Below are positions 53,827 through 62,664 of a stretch of DNA of 64,000 nt, piece after piece. Every line of letters begins with the position of its first letter. Position 1 is the stretch's first letter. Made by a program: the position numbers and the translations under genes. The stretch spans positions 496,001-560,000 of the forward strand of contig NZ_QBUG01000002.1 of NCBI RefSeq assembly GCF_003058225.1. Reading direction: 5' to 3'. Source of the DNA: Promicromonospora sp. AC04 (GTDB taxonomy: Bacteria > Actinomycetota > Actinomycetes > Actinomycetales > Cellulomonadaceae). The notes under the pieces were generated by a model. The model ran no database searches. It was not told the DNA's origin and was given only the letters and a program-made list of their open reading frames with translations.

Positions 53827-55305
53827 ATGCGAGTCGAGAGCACGGCCCGGCGCTGGTGGCCCAGGAGCCTGCGGGCGCGGGTGATCCTGGCGTTCGTGGC
53901 GGTCGCGATGGTCGCCGCCACCGCGGCGTCGGCCGCAGGGTACATCGCGGCCCGGGCGTCGCTCGTGGAGGAGACCCAGCGGCGCGCCGTCGACGCCGTC
54001 CGGGACCAGATCTCCCGCCTCGCTCCGGAGGTCGAGTACCCGCCCGACCAGCAGTCCCTGGACCGGCTGCGCATCTCGCTCGGCGAGGACTCGATGGTCA
54101 CCTACGAGGGCCTGACCGCGGCGTCGGGCGGTGCGCTGGGGCTGATCAGCGACGAGCTGCGCGCCGCCGTCGCGGACGGCGACCGGTTCTCCGTGCAGCG
54201 GGTCGTCGACGAGTCGGGCCCGCACCTCGTGATGGCCGCCCCGATCCTGCTCACGAGCGTGGACGGCGGTCAGCGCGCCTCCGGCATCGAGGTCTACGTG
54301 GTGCAGGGCCTGACCCCGACCCAGGCCCAGCTCGACCAGTGGACGCGCGTCGTGGTGCTGACCATCGTGGGCGCCCTGCCGCTGGCCGTGCTCCTCGCCC
54401 TCCTGGTCTCGCGCAGCGTGCTGCGTCCTGTCCAGCGGCTCGCGCACAGCGCGAACCAGCTCGCGGAGGGGAATCTCGGCACCCGGCTCACGCCGTCCGG
54501 CCGGGACGAGCTGGCCGACCTCGCGTCCACGTTCAACGACACGGCGGCCGCGCTGGAACGGTCGGTCGGCAAGCTGCGCGACCGGGAGGCGGACGCCAGG
54601 CGCTTCGTCGCCGACGTCTCCCACGAGCTGCGGACGCCACTCATGGCGCTCACCTCGATCATGGAGATGCTGGACGCCGACGCGCGCGACCGGTCCCCGG
54701 AGGAGCGGGAGATGACGACGATGGCCGTCGACCGGACCCGGAAGCTGGCCCGCCTGGCCGAGGACCTGCTCGAGCTGTCCCGGCTCGACGCCGGTGCCGT
54801 CGAGCTCCGGCCGGAGCTGGTCGACGTGGTCCACGTGGTGGCCGACACCGTCCGCACCCGGGGCTGGACCGACGGCGTCGTCCTGGTTCCCGCGGAGCCG
54901 GTACCCGCCCGCGTCGACGTGCGCAGGCTGGACATCTCCGTGGCCAACCTCGTGGGCAACGCGCTGCGGCACGGCAGCCCGCCCGTCGCGGTCGAGGTAC
55001 GGGCAGAGGCGGACGACGTGCTCGTCGTCGTCACGGACCACGGTCCCGGGCTGCCCGAGGGCGTCGCCCCCGACCGGCTCTTCGGACGCTTCTACAAGGG
55101 CGATCCGTCCCGGACGCGCTCGGACGGCAGTGGGCTCGGCCTCGCGATCACGCTGGTGAACGCCCGGCTGCACGGCGGGGACGTCTCCGCGCGCGACAGC
55201 GATGACGCCGGAGCCCGGTTCGTGCTCCGGCTGCCTCGCCGGCTCGACGACGAGGCCGATATCGACGAGGACGCCGGCATCGACGACGACGAGGCCGGGC
55301 GATGA
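53827..55305 (+). CDS. sensor histidine kinase, HisKA type
   Basis: 492 aa. Two membrane helices (about 18-40 and 175-197) flank an extracellular sensor of about 135 residues. HAMP (SVLRPVQRLAHSANQLAEGN), then HisKA with His266 (ADVSHELRTPLM) and HATPase boxes (NLVGNALRHG, DHGPGLPEG, GSGLGLAI). An acidic C-terminal tail follows. It overlaps the lipoprotein gene by 4 bases. It pairs with the upstream regulator; the stimulus is probably at the envelope. Confidence 0.94.
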   Translation: MRVESTARRWWPRSLRARVILAFVAVAMVAATAASAAGYIAARASLVEETQRRAVDAVRDQISRLAPEVEYPPDQQSLDRLRISLGEDSMVTYEGLTAASGGALGLISDELRAAVADGDRFSVQRVVDESGPHLVMAAPILLTSVDGGQRASGIEVYVVQGLTPTQAQLDQWTRVVVLTIVGALPLAVLLALLVSRSVLRPVQRLAHSANQLAEGNLGTRLTPSGRDELADLASTFNDTAAALERSVGKLRDREADARRFVADVSHELRTPLMALTSIMEMLDADARDRSPEEREMTTMAVDRTRKLARLAEDLLELSRLDAGAVELRPELVDVVHVVADTVRTRGWTDGVVLVPAEPVPARVDVRRLDISVANLVGNALRHGSPPVAVEVRAEADDVLVVVTDHGPGLPEGVAPDRLFGRFYKGDPSRTRSDGSGLGLAITLVNARLHGGDVSARDSDDAGARFVLRLPRRLDDEADIDEDAGIDDDEAGR

Positions 55306-55796
55306 GCGCGCGTTGGGTGCGCGCCACCGCGGTCGCCCTTGCCTTGGCGGCCGGCGCACTGACCAGCGGCTGCGGCGTCGGGCCGAGCGGCGTCGAGGAC
55401 GGCGGCGAGGCGCCCACCGGGCTGGCGGGCGGCCCCACCCTCTACTTCGTCGACGACGGCGGACGGCTGCGGCCCGACACGCGGGACACCGGCCGCCTGG
55501 GGACGGTGCTCGGGGCGATCCAGCTGCTGATGGCCGACGTCGACCCCACGGAGGCCGGCCTGCACAGCGAGATACCACCGACGACCACCAGGACGGTGGT
55601 GGAGGACGCCGGGGACTACGTGACGATCTACCTGCCGCTGCGCAGCGCCGAGATCAGCCCCGTCGGCATGGACCAGATCATCTGTACGGCCGCCGCCGTG
55701 GTCGCCGCCTCGGGGCGGGGCGTCGCCGACGTCGCGATCGCGGTCCGGCCCACCCATGGCGACGTGGTCACCCGGCCGTGCCCGGTCGTCGGCTGA
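55302..55796 (+). CDS. lipoprotein with GerMN-like domain, operon partner of the two-component system
   Basis: 164 aa. Signal with lipobox LTSGC (lipid at Cys24). The mature part (LYFVDDGGRLRPDTRDTG, TVVEDAGDYVTIYLPLRSAE) resembles a single GerMN domain. A lipoprotein encoded right after a regulator/kinase pair recalls MtrAB-LpqB and CseBC-CseA of other actinobacteria, where it tunes the sensor. The family match is by eye. Confidence 0.78.
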   Translation: MSARWVRATAVALALAAGALTSGCGVGPSGVEDGGEAPTGLAGGPTLYFVDDGGRLRPDTRDTGRLGTVLGAIQLLMADVDPTEAGLHSEIPPTTTRTVVEDAGDYVTIYLPLRSAEISPVGMDQIICTAAAVVAASGRGVADVAIAVRPTHGDVVTRPCPVVG

Positions 55797-55814
55797 CGAC
55801 CGGGCGACAGCGGC

Positions 55815-56342
55815 TCACCAGGTACCGGGCACCTGGCGGACCGTCACGTTGAGGCGGTTGTAGAGGTTGGTGACCCCGACGTGCAGCACCAGCGCACCGA
55901 GCGCCTGCTCGTCGAAGTGCTCGGCAGCGGCGGCCCAGACGTCGTCGGGCACCGGGTCGGAGCTGTCGGCGAGGCGGGTGATCGCCTCCGCGAGCGCGAG
56001 CGCCGCGCACTCGGCCTCGGTGAGGTAGGGCGACTCGCGCCAGGCCGCCACCGACGCGAGGCGGTCCTCCGACTCGCCGGCCTTGCGTGCCTGCCGCATC
56101 CCGTAGTCGATGCACCAGCCGCAGCCGTTGATCTGGCTGGCACGGAGGTGCACCAGCTCGAGCGTGGCCGCGGGCACGCCCTGCCCGTGGACCATCTGCC
56201 CGAGCCCGGCGAGGACCTTGACCGCGCCGGGGACGACCGTCGCCGGGTTCTTCATCCTGGGTGTCACGGTCCGCAGGTGCGGTGTGGTGGACGCTTCGGG
56301 TGCAAAGCCCTGGGCCTGGTGGGTGGTGGTCTCGGTGGTCAT
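55815..56342 (-). CDS. AhpD-family (carboxymuconolactone decarboxylase-like) protein
   Basis: 175 aa from the ATG after AGAGGA. The redox motif NGCGWCIDYG gives Cys74 and Cys77, with the helical AhpD fold around it (ELVHLRASQ, GMRQARKAGESEDRLASVAA, ITRLADSSDPVPDDVWAAA). Probably a peroxidase-type thiol oxidoreductase. Its promoter is an ECF41 motif (56411-56437), and the sigma gene diverges from it. Convergent with the lipoprotein gene. Confidence 0.92.
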   Translation of the reverse strand: MTTETTTHQAQGFAPEASTTPHLRTVTPRMKNPATVVPGAVKVLAGLGQMVHGQGVPAATLELVHLRASQINGCGWCIDYGMRQARKAGESEDRLASVAAWRESPYLTEAECAALALAEAITRLADSSDPVPDDVWAAAAEHFDEQALGALVLHVGVTNLYNRLNVTVRQVPGTW

Positions 56343-56410
56343 CACGGTCCTCTCGTCGTGGCCGGGGGTCCGGCCGGTCACATCGGCGTCCTGCGCGCCG
56401 TCATCCCCTT

Positions 56411-56437
56411 GACGACACCGAGAGCCAGGATGTGACA
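56411..56437 (-). promoter_or_regulatory. ECF41-type promoter of the AhpD-family gene
   Basis: On the minus strand TGTCACA (56431-56437), exactly 16 bases, CGTC (56411-56414). This is the published ECF41 promoter signature as I remember it. The start point would fall near 56405 and give a leader of about 60 nt before the AhpD ATG. The -35 box abuts the ATG of the divergent sigma gene. Confidence 0.85.
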
Positions 56438-56438
56438 G

Positions 56439-57386
56439 ATGAGCCCCGACGAACTTGCCTCCGCCTTCGAGCAGCACCGGCCTCGCCTGCGGGCGGTGGC
56501 CTACCGCATGCTCGGCAATCCCGACGACGCCGACGACGCGCTCCAGGAGACCTGGCTGCGCCTGAACCGCACCGGCGATGCGGGCATCGACAACCTCGCC
56601 GCCTGGCTGACCACGGTCACCGGCCGGATCTGCCTCGACATGCTCCGCTCCCGGTCGACGCGCCGCGAGGACCCGCTGCCGTCCGGCCGGCCCGACGACG
56701 CCGCGCCCGAGATCCTGGACGAGGACGGCCCGGATCCGGCCCGGGAGGCCGAGCTGGCCGACGTCGTCGGCGTGGCGATGCAGATCGTGCTGGAGAGCCT
56801 CGACCCGGCCGAGCGACTGGCCTTCGTGCTGCACGACCTGTTCGCCGTCCCGTACGAGCAGATCGCGCCCGTGCTGGGCCGGTCCGTCGCGGCGGCGCGC
56901 CAGCTCGCGAGCCGCGGGCGGCGTCGGGTGCAGTCCGGGTCGACGGCGGAGGCCGCCGCGCGGGCCGGCGTCGACGACCGGGCCGACGGCGGTGCCCGCA
57001 CCGACCGGCAGGTGGTCGAGGCGTTCCTCCTGGCCTCCCGGACGGGCGACCTCGCGGGCCTGCTGGCCCTGCTCGCGCCGGACGTGGTGCTGCACGCCGA
57101 CCAGGCGGCCGTCGAGGCAGCCGCCGCCAACGCCGACCGGGGTGCGCCCCGGCTGGCCCGCGAGGTCCGTGGTGCCGCAGCGGTGGCGGAGTCGTTCCGT
57201 GGCCGGGCGAAGGCGGCGGTGCCCGCGCTGATCGACGGCTCGGTCGGGTTCGCCGGGGCGCCGGGCGGCATCCCGCGCTTCGTGTTCACGGTGGTCGTGC
57301 ACGAGGGCCGGGTCGCCGCGATCGATCTGACCGCCGAGCCGGCCGCTGTCGCCGGCATGCACGTGGTGCTGCTCGGCGCTTCCTGA
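56439..57386 (+). CDS. ECF41-family sigma factor with C-terminal SnoaL-like domain
   Basis: 315 aa. Region 2 (FEQHRPRLRAVAYRMLGNPD, DDADDALQETWLRLNRTGDA), region 4 (YEQIAPVLGRSVAAARQLAS), then a SnoaL_2-like domain (about 185-315; FLLASRTGDLAGLLALLAPD, DGSVGFAGAPGGIPRFVFTV) that in this group acts as a fused regulator in place of an anti-sigma factor. Divergent AhpD-family gene plus a matching promoter make that gene its direct target. Confidence 0.93.
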   Translation: MSPDELASAFEQHRPRLRAVAYRMLGNPDDADDALQETWLRLNRTGDAGIDNLAAWLTTVTGRICLDMLRSRSTRREDPLPSGRPDDAAPEILDEDGPDPAREAELADVVGVAMQIVLESLDPAERLAFVLHDLFAVPYEQIAPVLGRSVAAARQLASRGRRRVQSGSTAEAAARAGVDDRADGGARTDRQVVEAFLLASRTGDLAGLLALLAPDVVLHADQAAVEAAAANADRGAPRLAREVRGAAAVAESFRGRAKAAVPALIDGSVGFAGAPGGIPRFVFTVVVHEGRVAAIDLTAEPAAVAGMHVVLLGAS

Positions 57387-57393
57387 GAGCGGT

Positions 57394-57429
57394 CTCGGGT
57401 GCCGGAGCCGGCTCGGTCCGGCGCCCGAG
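57394..57429 (+). terminator. terminator after the ECF41 sigma gene
   Basis: Arms CTCGGGTGCCGGA (57394-57406) and TCCGGCGCCCGAG (57417-57429), paired throughout with one wobble on the plus-strand RNA, seven bases after the sigma stop. No U-run. Confidence 0.6.
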
Positions 57430-57473
57430 GCCGTTGTCGAACCGGACCTCCGCCCAGTGGCAGGGTTATGCAT

Positions 57474-58331
57474 ATGGATACTCCTCGCACCGTGGTGGCC
57501 GGGCCCGCGACGTGGAACACGATGGTCCGGCTCGACCACCTCCCCGAGCCCAGGCCGCACACCGTGTTCGCGCGCGGGTCCGTGCGCACGCTGGGCGGCA
57601 CGAGCGCCGGCAAGGTCCTGCACCTCGCCGACCTCGGGGTGGCGGCCACGCTCGTCGCCGACGTCGGGACCGACCCGGAGGGGAACCTGATCCTCGCGGC
57701 GCTCGAGCGCGCGCGGGGTGCCGAGGTGCTGGCGCGCCGTGTCGTCGGGCCGTCGGAGCAGCACCTGAACCTCATGACCGACGCAGGCGAGCGCATCTCG
57801 ATCTACCTCGCGGTCCCCGTCTCGTCGCCCGGGCCCGACGCCGCGGCGGTCGCGCGGCTGGCCAGGGCCGAGCACGTGGTGCTGGACCTGAGCGCCGTCG
57901 GGCAGAGCCTGCTGCCGGCCGCCGTCGCGAGCGGTGCAACGCTCTGGACCGACCTGCACGACTACGACGGCGTCGCCGAGTTCCACCAGCCGTTCGCGGA
58001 CGCGTGCGGGTACATCTTCCTCAACGACGACGGCACCGACGACCACCGCGCCCTCATGACGTCGCTGCTGGAGCGAGGCGCGAGCACGGTGGTGTGCACG
58101 CTCGGCGCCCGCGGGGCCGTGGCGCGCACCGCGGAGGGCTGGTTCGAGTGCCCGGCGGAGCCCACGGAGGTGGTCGACACCAACGGCGCCGGAGACGCGT
58201 TCTTCGCCGGGTTCTTCGCGGCGCACCTCGGCGGCGCGGGCACCGCGGAGTGCCTGCGCGCGGGTGCGCGCCAGGCGACCCGCGCCCTGGGCAGCCGACA
58301 CCTGAGCCCGCTGCTGGACCCGGTGGGCTAG
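57474..58331 (+). CDS. PfkB-family carbohydrate kinase
   Basis: 285 aa from the second of two near ATGs (57474, spacing from AGGG is better than from 57468). Ribokinase fold, with the N-terminal GGTSAGKVLHLADLGVAATL and the C-terminal signature DTNGAGDAFFAGFFAAHLGG containing the catalytic Asp. It phosphorylates a sugar or nucleoside with ATP; the substrate cannot be told. Convergent with the HAD gene, overlapping by 4 bases. Confidence 0.88.
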   Translation: MDTPRTVVAGPATWNTMVRLDHLPEPRPHTVFARGSVRTLGGTSAGKVLHLADLGVAATLVADVGTDPEGNLILAALERARGAEVLARRVVGPSEQHLNLMTDAGERISIYLAVPVSSPGPDAAAVARLARAEHVVLDLSAVGQSLLPAAVASGATLWTDLHDYDGVAEFHQPFADACGYIFLNDDGTDDHRALMTSLLERGASTVVCTLGARGAVARTAEGWFECPAEPTEVVDTNGAGDAFFAGFFAAHLGGAGTAECLRAGARQATRALGSRHLSPLLDPVG

Positions 58332-59203
58332 ACCAAGGTCCGGGCCAGCGCGGTCGCCAGCTCCTCCGCCACGCCGTCGGCATCATGATGGCCGACGACG
58401 GCGTCCGCGCAGGCCAGCACGTCCTCGTGGGCGTTGGCCACGGCGATCCCGCGACCGGCCCAGGTGAGCATCGGCAGGTCGTTGGGCATGTCGCCGAAGG
58501 CCCAGACGTCGGCGGCGTCGACGCCGAGCCGCGCACACCAGCGGGCCAGGGCGGCGGCCTTGTCGACGCCGGGCGGCATGAGCTCGGCCAGGCCGACGGC
58601 GCCCGAGTACGCCAGCTGCGCGTGCTCCCCCACCGCGGCGCGCACCGCGGTGAAGAACTGCTCCTGCGCGAGCCGGATCTCCTCCGGCGGGTCCAGGAGG
58701 ATGCCCGGCGGCGGGATGTGCGCGGGGTCGAGCGCGAGGATCTTGGACACCGGGCCGCGAGCGCCGAGCGTGTCCTCGACGGGCACCGACCACAGGTCGG
58801 GGTCCAGCGCCGGCTCCCGGTTCGGGTACATCGGGTCGAACGCGACGCCGTCGGGCCGCTCGAAGGCGAGCGCGGCGTGGGGCAGCGCGGCCCGGATGCC
58901 GGCCACAGCAGCGCGCACCGCGTCGTCGTCGAACCCGCAGGTGTCGAGGGTCTCGCCGGAGGCGAGGTCGAGCACGCAGGCGCCGCCGATGCAGATGACG
59001 CGGCCGTGCCCGCCGACGGTGTCGGCGAGGTGGGTGAGCCAGCGCGGTGGGCGGGCGGTCACGAAGACCACCTCGACGCCGGCCGCGTCCAGGTCGGCGA
59101 GGACCTGCCGGGTGCGGTCGGAGACCTGGCCGTCGCTGCGCAGCAGCGTGCCGTCGAGGTCGGTCGCGACGACCCGGGGCAGGCGGGTCAAAGCTCGTCC
59201 CAT
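58328..59203 (-). CDS. HAD-superfamily (Cof-type) phosphatase
   Basis: 291 aa. Motif I DLDGTLLRSDG with the nucleophile Asp, motif II FVTARPP, Lys in GVDKAAALARW and motif IV FGDMPNDLPMLTWAG, in the order of the Cof/YidA subfamily with a C2 cap. A small-metabolite phosphatase, substrate unknown. The start lacks a strong ribosome-binding site. Confidence 0.9.
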   Translation of the reverse strand: MGRALTRLPRVVATDLDGTLLRSDGQVSDRTRQVLADLDAAGVEVVFVTARPPRWLTHLADTVGGHGRVICIGGACVLDLASGETLDTCGFDDDAVRAAVAGIRAALPHAALAFERPDGVAFDPMYPNREPALDPDLWSVPVEDTLGARGPVSKILALDPAHIPPPGILLDPPEEIRLAQEQFFTAVRAAVGEHAQLAYSGAVGLAELMPPGVDKAAALARWCARLGVDAADVWAFGDMPNDLPMLTWAGRGIAVANAHEDVLACADAVVGHHDADGVAEELATALARTLV

Positions 59204-59337
59204 GGGCTCACGAACGGGACCTCCGGTGTAGGCACGTGCCTACGGTACGCCGCGATCGAGCCAGTCCCGGCGCAGCTGCCGGCGGCGAAAGGGAGCATCA
59301 CATGCGCGGGCAGCAAGCCCGCCGGTGGTCAGTTGTT

Positions 59338-60339
59338 CTACATCTGGACGACGACCTTCCCCTTGGCCCGGCCGCGTTCCAGGTAGGTGAATGCCTCGGT
59401 GATCTGCTCGAACGGGAAGACCTGGTCTGTCACTGTCCTGAGCTTGCCCTGATCGACCAGGTCGGCAAGCAGGTCGAGGTCCGCACCGCTCGGGTGCATG
59501 AACATGTACCGGTAGCCGACGCCATTGCGCCGGGCTTCGCGGCGGACCCTGGTGGTGGCCGCCCACAGTGCGGCGGTGACCAGCGGGCCGACGTCCAGGT
59601 CCAGGCGAGCGGTTGTCGCGTCGGGGACTCCTGCGACGGAGACCGTCCTGGCACCGCGCTTGAGGATGGCGAAGCTGTCCATCAGGTCCTGGCCGCCGGT
59701 CAGGTCGATGGCGCCGTCATAGTCACGGAGGAGGTCCTTGAACCTCTGCGTCCGATAGTCGACGACCGTCTCGGCTCCGAGAGACCGCACCAGTTCCTCG
59801 CCACAGGGGGATGCGGTGGTGGCCACCCTCGCGCCCATCCAGACGGCCAGCTGGATGGCCAGGGTGCCGACGCCCCCGGCTCCGCCGGAGATGAAGACGC
59901 GGTCGCCCGCAGTCACGGTCAGCTCGTCCCTCAGCGCCTGCAGCGCGGTCAACCCGGCCAGCGGGAGCCCGGCCGCATCGGCGAAGTCCAGCGACGTCGG
60001 CATCTTCGCCACGAGGGTCTCGTCGACGACGACGAAGGGGGCGAACGCGCCCAGCCTCCTCTTGTCCACCCGGGCAAAGACCCGGTCCCCGACCGCGAAC
60101 CGCGTGACTCCGGCGCCGGTCTCCTCGATCACACCGGACAGCTCGCTCCCCGCGACCATGGGCAGGTCGAGGCGGTTCAGCAGGCGCATCCTGCCTTCGC
60201 GGACCTTGTAGTCGAGTGGGTTCAGGCCGGCGGCCCGAACGCGGATGAGTACGTCACCGTCGCCCGGCACGGGCTCGGGGACGTCCTGAGATCTCATCGC
60301 ACTCGCGTCCCCGTACCGGTTCAGCACGTATGCCCGCAT
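59338..60339 (-). CDS. NADP-dependent quinone-oxidoreductase-like MDR protein
   Basis: 333 aa medium-chain dehydrogenase/reductase without catalytic zinc ligands. GroES-like N-terminus (PGDGDVLIRVRAAGLNPLDY), Rossmann motif SGGAGGVGTLAIQLA and the C-terminal RGRAKGKVVVQM, as in QOR/YhdH-like enzymes. It would reduce enones or quinones with NADPH. It is 105 bp downstream of tetR on the same strand and may be cotranscribed and controlled by it. Confidence 0.9.
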   Translation of the reverse strand: MRAYVLNRYGDASAMRSQDVPEPVPGDGDVLIRVRAAGLNPLDYKVREGRMRLLNRLDLPMVAGSELSGVIEETGAGVTRFAVGDRVFARVDKRRLGAFAPFVVVDETLVAKMPTSLDFADAAGLPLAGLTALQALRDELTVTAGDRVFISGGAGGVGTLAIQLAVWMGARVATTASPCGEELVRSLGAETVVDYRTQRFKDLLRDYDGAIDLTGGQDLMDSFAILKRGARTVSVAGVPDATTARLDLDVGPLVTAALWAATTRVRREARRNGVGYRYMFMHPSGADLDLLADLVDQGKLRTVTDQVFPFEQITEAFTYLERGRAKGKVVVQM

Positions 60340-60444
60340 GGGAGAGTTGCCTGCTTTCGTTGCCGGAGAGCGACTGCAGGACCGCGCTCACGAAGGTCAG
60401 GTTGAAGAGCACTGAAGAGGACGGCGCCGTCAGGTGCACGAGGC

Positions 60445-61065
60445 TCAGCTGGTGCGTAGTCCTGCGGCGGGCAGGATGACCCCGTCGATGGTCCAGATCA
60501 GGAACTCGCGATCGACAGGCTTGCCCAGCATGAGCACGCGGTACGCGACCATCGCCGGGCCGATCATGCAGAGTCTCTCGACCGCGGAGTCCGCCGGGAT
60601 CTCGCCGCGATCGATCGCACGCCGGAAGAAGATGCGGTTGGCGGATGCGCGCGGCTCGACGAGGGCCTCCTGCGCAGCGGCGGCAAGCTCGGGACTGCGG
60701 GCGATCATGGAGGCGATCCCGGCCATCACCTTGAGCTTGCGCTCACTGTCGTGGATGCTCGGCGGCCTGATCATCGCGACGAGGTCCCCGCGCAGCGTCC
60801 CCGTGTCCGGCAGGGCGTCGAGGTCGATGTCCCTCGACTTCATGCACACGACGGCGTCGAGCACGAGCTCGGACTTGGACGGCCACCTGCGGTAGAGAGT
60901 GGCCTTGCCGGCCTTGGCGCGCGCCGCGACCATGTCGATGGTCATCCCGTCATAACCGGTCTCGGACAGCACGTCGAGCGCGGCGTCCAGGATCTTGGGA
61001 TCGCGGGTGTGGTCCCTCTTGCGTCCGAGCCGGGGTTTCGCCTCGACTCCCTCGGTCTGCGTCAT
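60445..61065 (-). CDS. TetR-family transcriptional regulator
   Basis: 206 aa from ATG 61065 (a GTG three codons earlier is possible; GGAGG precedes both). Helix-turn-helix DPKILDAALDVLSETGYDGM then VAARAKAGKATLYRRWPSKS, with a ligand domain behind. It is divergent from the DHA2 efflux gene across a strong palindrome (61125-61156), the classic self- and pump-repressor layout. Confidence 0.94.
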   Translation of the reverse strand: MTQTEGVEAKPRLGRKRDHTRDPKILDAALDVLSETGYDGMTIDMVAARAKAGKATLYRRWPSKSELVLDAVVCMKSRDIDLDALPDTGTLRGDLVAMIRPPSIHDSERKLKVMAGIASMIARSPELAAAAQEALVEPRASANRIFFRRAIDRGEIPADSAVERLCMIGPAMVAYRVLMLGKPVDREFLIWTIDGVILPAAGLRTS

Positions 61066-61124
61066 CGCAGTCACCCTCCTCTCTGTCCGCCTCGACCTTA
61101 CCGTCAGGTTAATTATTGAACCAG

Positions 61125-61156
61125 CCATATCCGGAACTCGTCAGTTCCGTATATGG
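61125..61156. promoter_or_regulatory. TetR-type operator between tetR and the efflux gene
   Basis: Arms CCATATCCGGAACT (61125-61138) and AGTTCCGTATATGG (61143-61156) match at 13 of 14 positions with a 4-bp spacer. It lies immediately before the efflux start. The right arm covers an in-frame upstream ATG (61153), which supports the ATG at 61165 as the true start. Confidence 0.75.
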
Positions 61157-61164
61157 TGGCTGGC

Positions 61165-62664
61165 ATGTCCGAAACCTCAGCCCCCGCGACCGACGGCCGT
61201 CGCTGGATCACGCTCGTCGTGGTCGGGCTCGCACAGCTCATGGTCGTCCTCGACGCGACAGTCGTGAACATCGCTCTCCCCTCGGCCCAGGCCGATCTCG
61301 GCTTCTCCGACGGCGAGCGCCAGTGGGTCATCACGGCCTACTCCCTCGCCTTCGCGAGCCTCCTCCTGCTCGGCGGGCGCCTCTCCGACCTCATCGGTCG
61401 CAAGCGCACCTTCATCGTCGGCCTCATCGGCTTCGCCATCGCCTCGGCGCTCGGCGGAGCCGCCGGCTCGTTCGAGCTGCTCGTCGCCGCCCGTGCCCTC
61501 CAGGGCGTGTTCGGCGCCCTGCTCGCCCCCACGGCGCTCGCCGTGCTCACCACCACGTTCACCATCCCGAAGGAGCGTGCACGCGCCTTCGGGGTCTTCG
61601 GCGCGATCGCCGGCGCCGGTGGTGCGGTCGGGCTGCTGCTCGGCGGCGTCCTGACGGAGTCCCTCGACTGGCGCTGGAACCTCTACATCAACGTCTTCAT
61701 CGCCGCGATCGCCCTCGTCGGGGCCCTCGTCTTCATCCCGCTCATCGCACGCAGCGGCCCGCGGCCCAAGCTGGACGTCCCCGGCACCCTGCTCGTGTCC
61801 GGCGCGCTCTTCGGTCTTGTCTACGGCTTCTCGAACGCCGAGACCGGAGGCTGGGACGCGCCCCTGACCTGGGGCATGCTGGCCGGCGCCGTCGTCCTGC
61901 TGACCGGCTTCGTCGCCTGGCAGACGCGAGCAACGCACCCGCTCCTGCCGCTGTCGATAGTCCTCGACCGAAACCGCGGCGCTGCCTACCTCTCGGTGCT
62001 GATCGCCGGCGCCGGGATGTTCGGCATCTTCCTGTTCGTGACCTACTACCTGCAGCTCACGCTGGGGTACTCGCCGATCCAGACGGGCCTCGCGTTCCTG
62101 CCCATGATCGCGATGCTGGTGCTCGCCGCGCAGCTCGGCACCAACCTGTTCGTGCCGCGGTTCGGCCCCAAGATCATGGTTCCGGTGGGCATGACGCTGG
62201 GCGCGGTCGGCATGGTCTACCTCACGTTCCTCGACGGCTCGAGCACGTACGCCGGGCACATCCTTCCGGCGCTGATGGTCATCGGCTTCGCGATGGGGAC
62301 GATCATGCCCGCGTCGATGCAGACCGCCACGCTCGGCGTCGACCGGCAGTTCGCCGGCGTCGCGTCGGCGATGGTGAACACGAGCCAGCAGGTCGGCGGC
62401 TCGATCGGCACCGCCCTGCTCAACACCCTGGCCGCCACCGCCGCGGCCGACTACCTCGCGGCGCATGCGCCCGTGACCGAGGCGATCGGCGCGCAGGCGG
62501 CGATCGCCAGCTACTCGACCGCGTACTGGTGGGGCGCGGGCTTCTTCGCCGTGGGAGCCGTCCTGTCGGCACTGCTGTTCCGCCGACGTGGCCAGGGGCT
62601 CTCGCTCACCCACGCTCAGCCGGCCCCTGCCGAGCCCGTCGCGGAGCCGGTGGCCGTGGGCTGA
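61165..62664 (+). CDS. DHA2-family (EmrB/QacA) drug:H+ antiporter
   Basis: 499 aa with about 14 membrane helices. The motif D1 form LDATVVNIALPSAQ, motif A GGRLSDLIGRKRTF and motif C-like GAIAGAGGAVGLLLGG identify a 14-helix multidrug exporter. Divergent tetR and a shared operator imply induction by a substrate. The last 49 bases overlap the convergent YciI-like gene. Confidence 0.93.
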   Translation: MSETSAPATDGRRWITLVVVGLAQLMVVLDATVVNIALPSAQADLGFSDGERQWVITAYSLAFASLLLLGGRLSDLIGRKRTFIVGLIGFAIASALGGAAGSFELLVAARALQGVFGALLAPTALAVLTTTFTIPKERARAFGVFGAIAGAGGAVGLLLGGVLTESLDWRWNLYINVFIAAIALVGALVFIPLIARSGPRPKLDVPGTLLVSGALFGLVYGFSNAETGGWDAPLTWGMLAGAVVLLTGFVAWQTRATHPLLPLSIVLDRNRGAAYLSVLIAGAGMFGIFLFVTYYLQLTLGYSPIQTGLAFLPMIAMLVLAAQLGTNLFVPRFGPKIMVPVGMTLGAVGMVYLTFLDGSSTYAGHILPALMVIGFAMGTIMPASMQTATLGVDRQFAGVASAMVNTSQQVGGSIGTALLNTLAATAAADYLAAHAPVTEAIGAQAAIASYSTAYWWGAGFFAVGAVLSALLFRRRGQGLSLTHAQPAPAEPVAEPVAVG

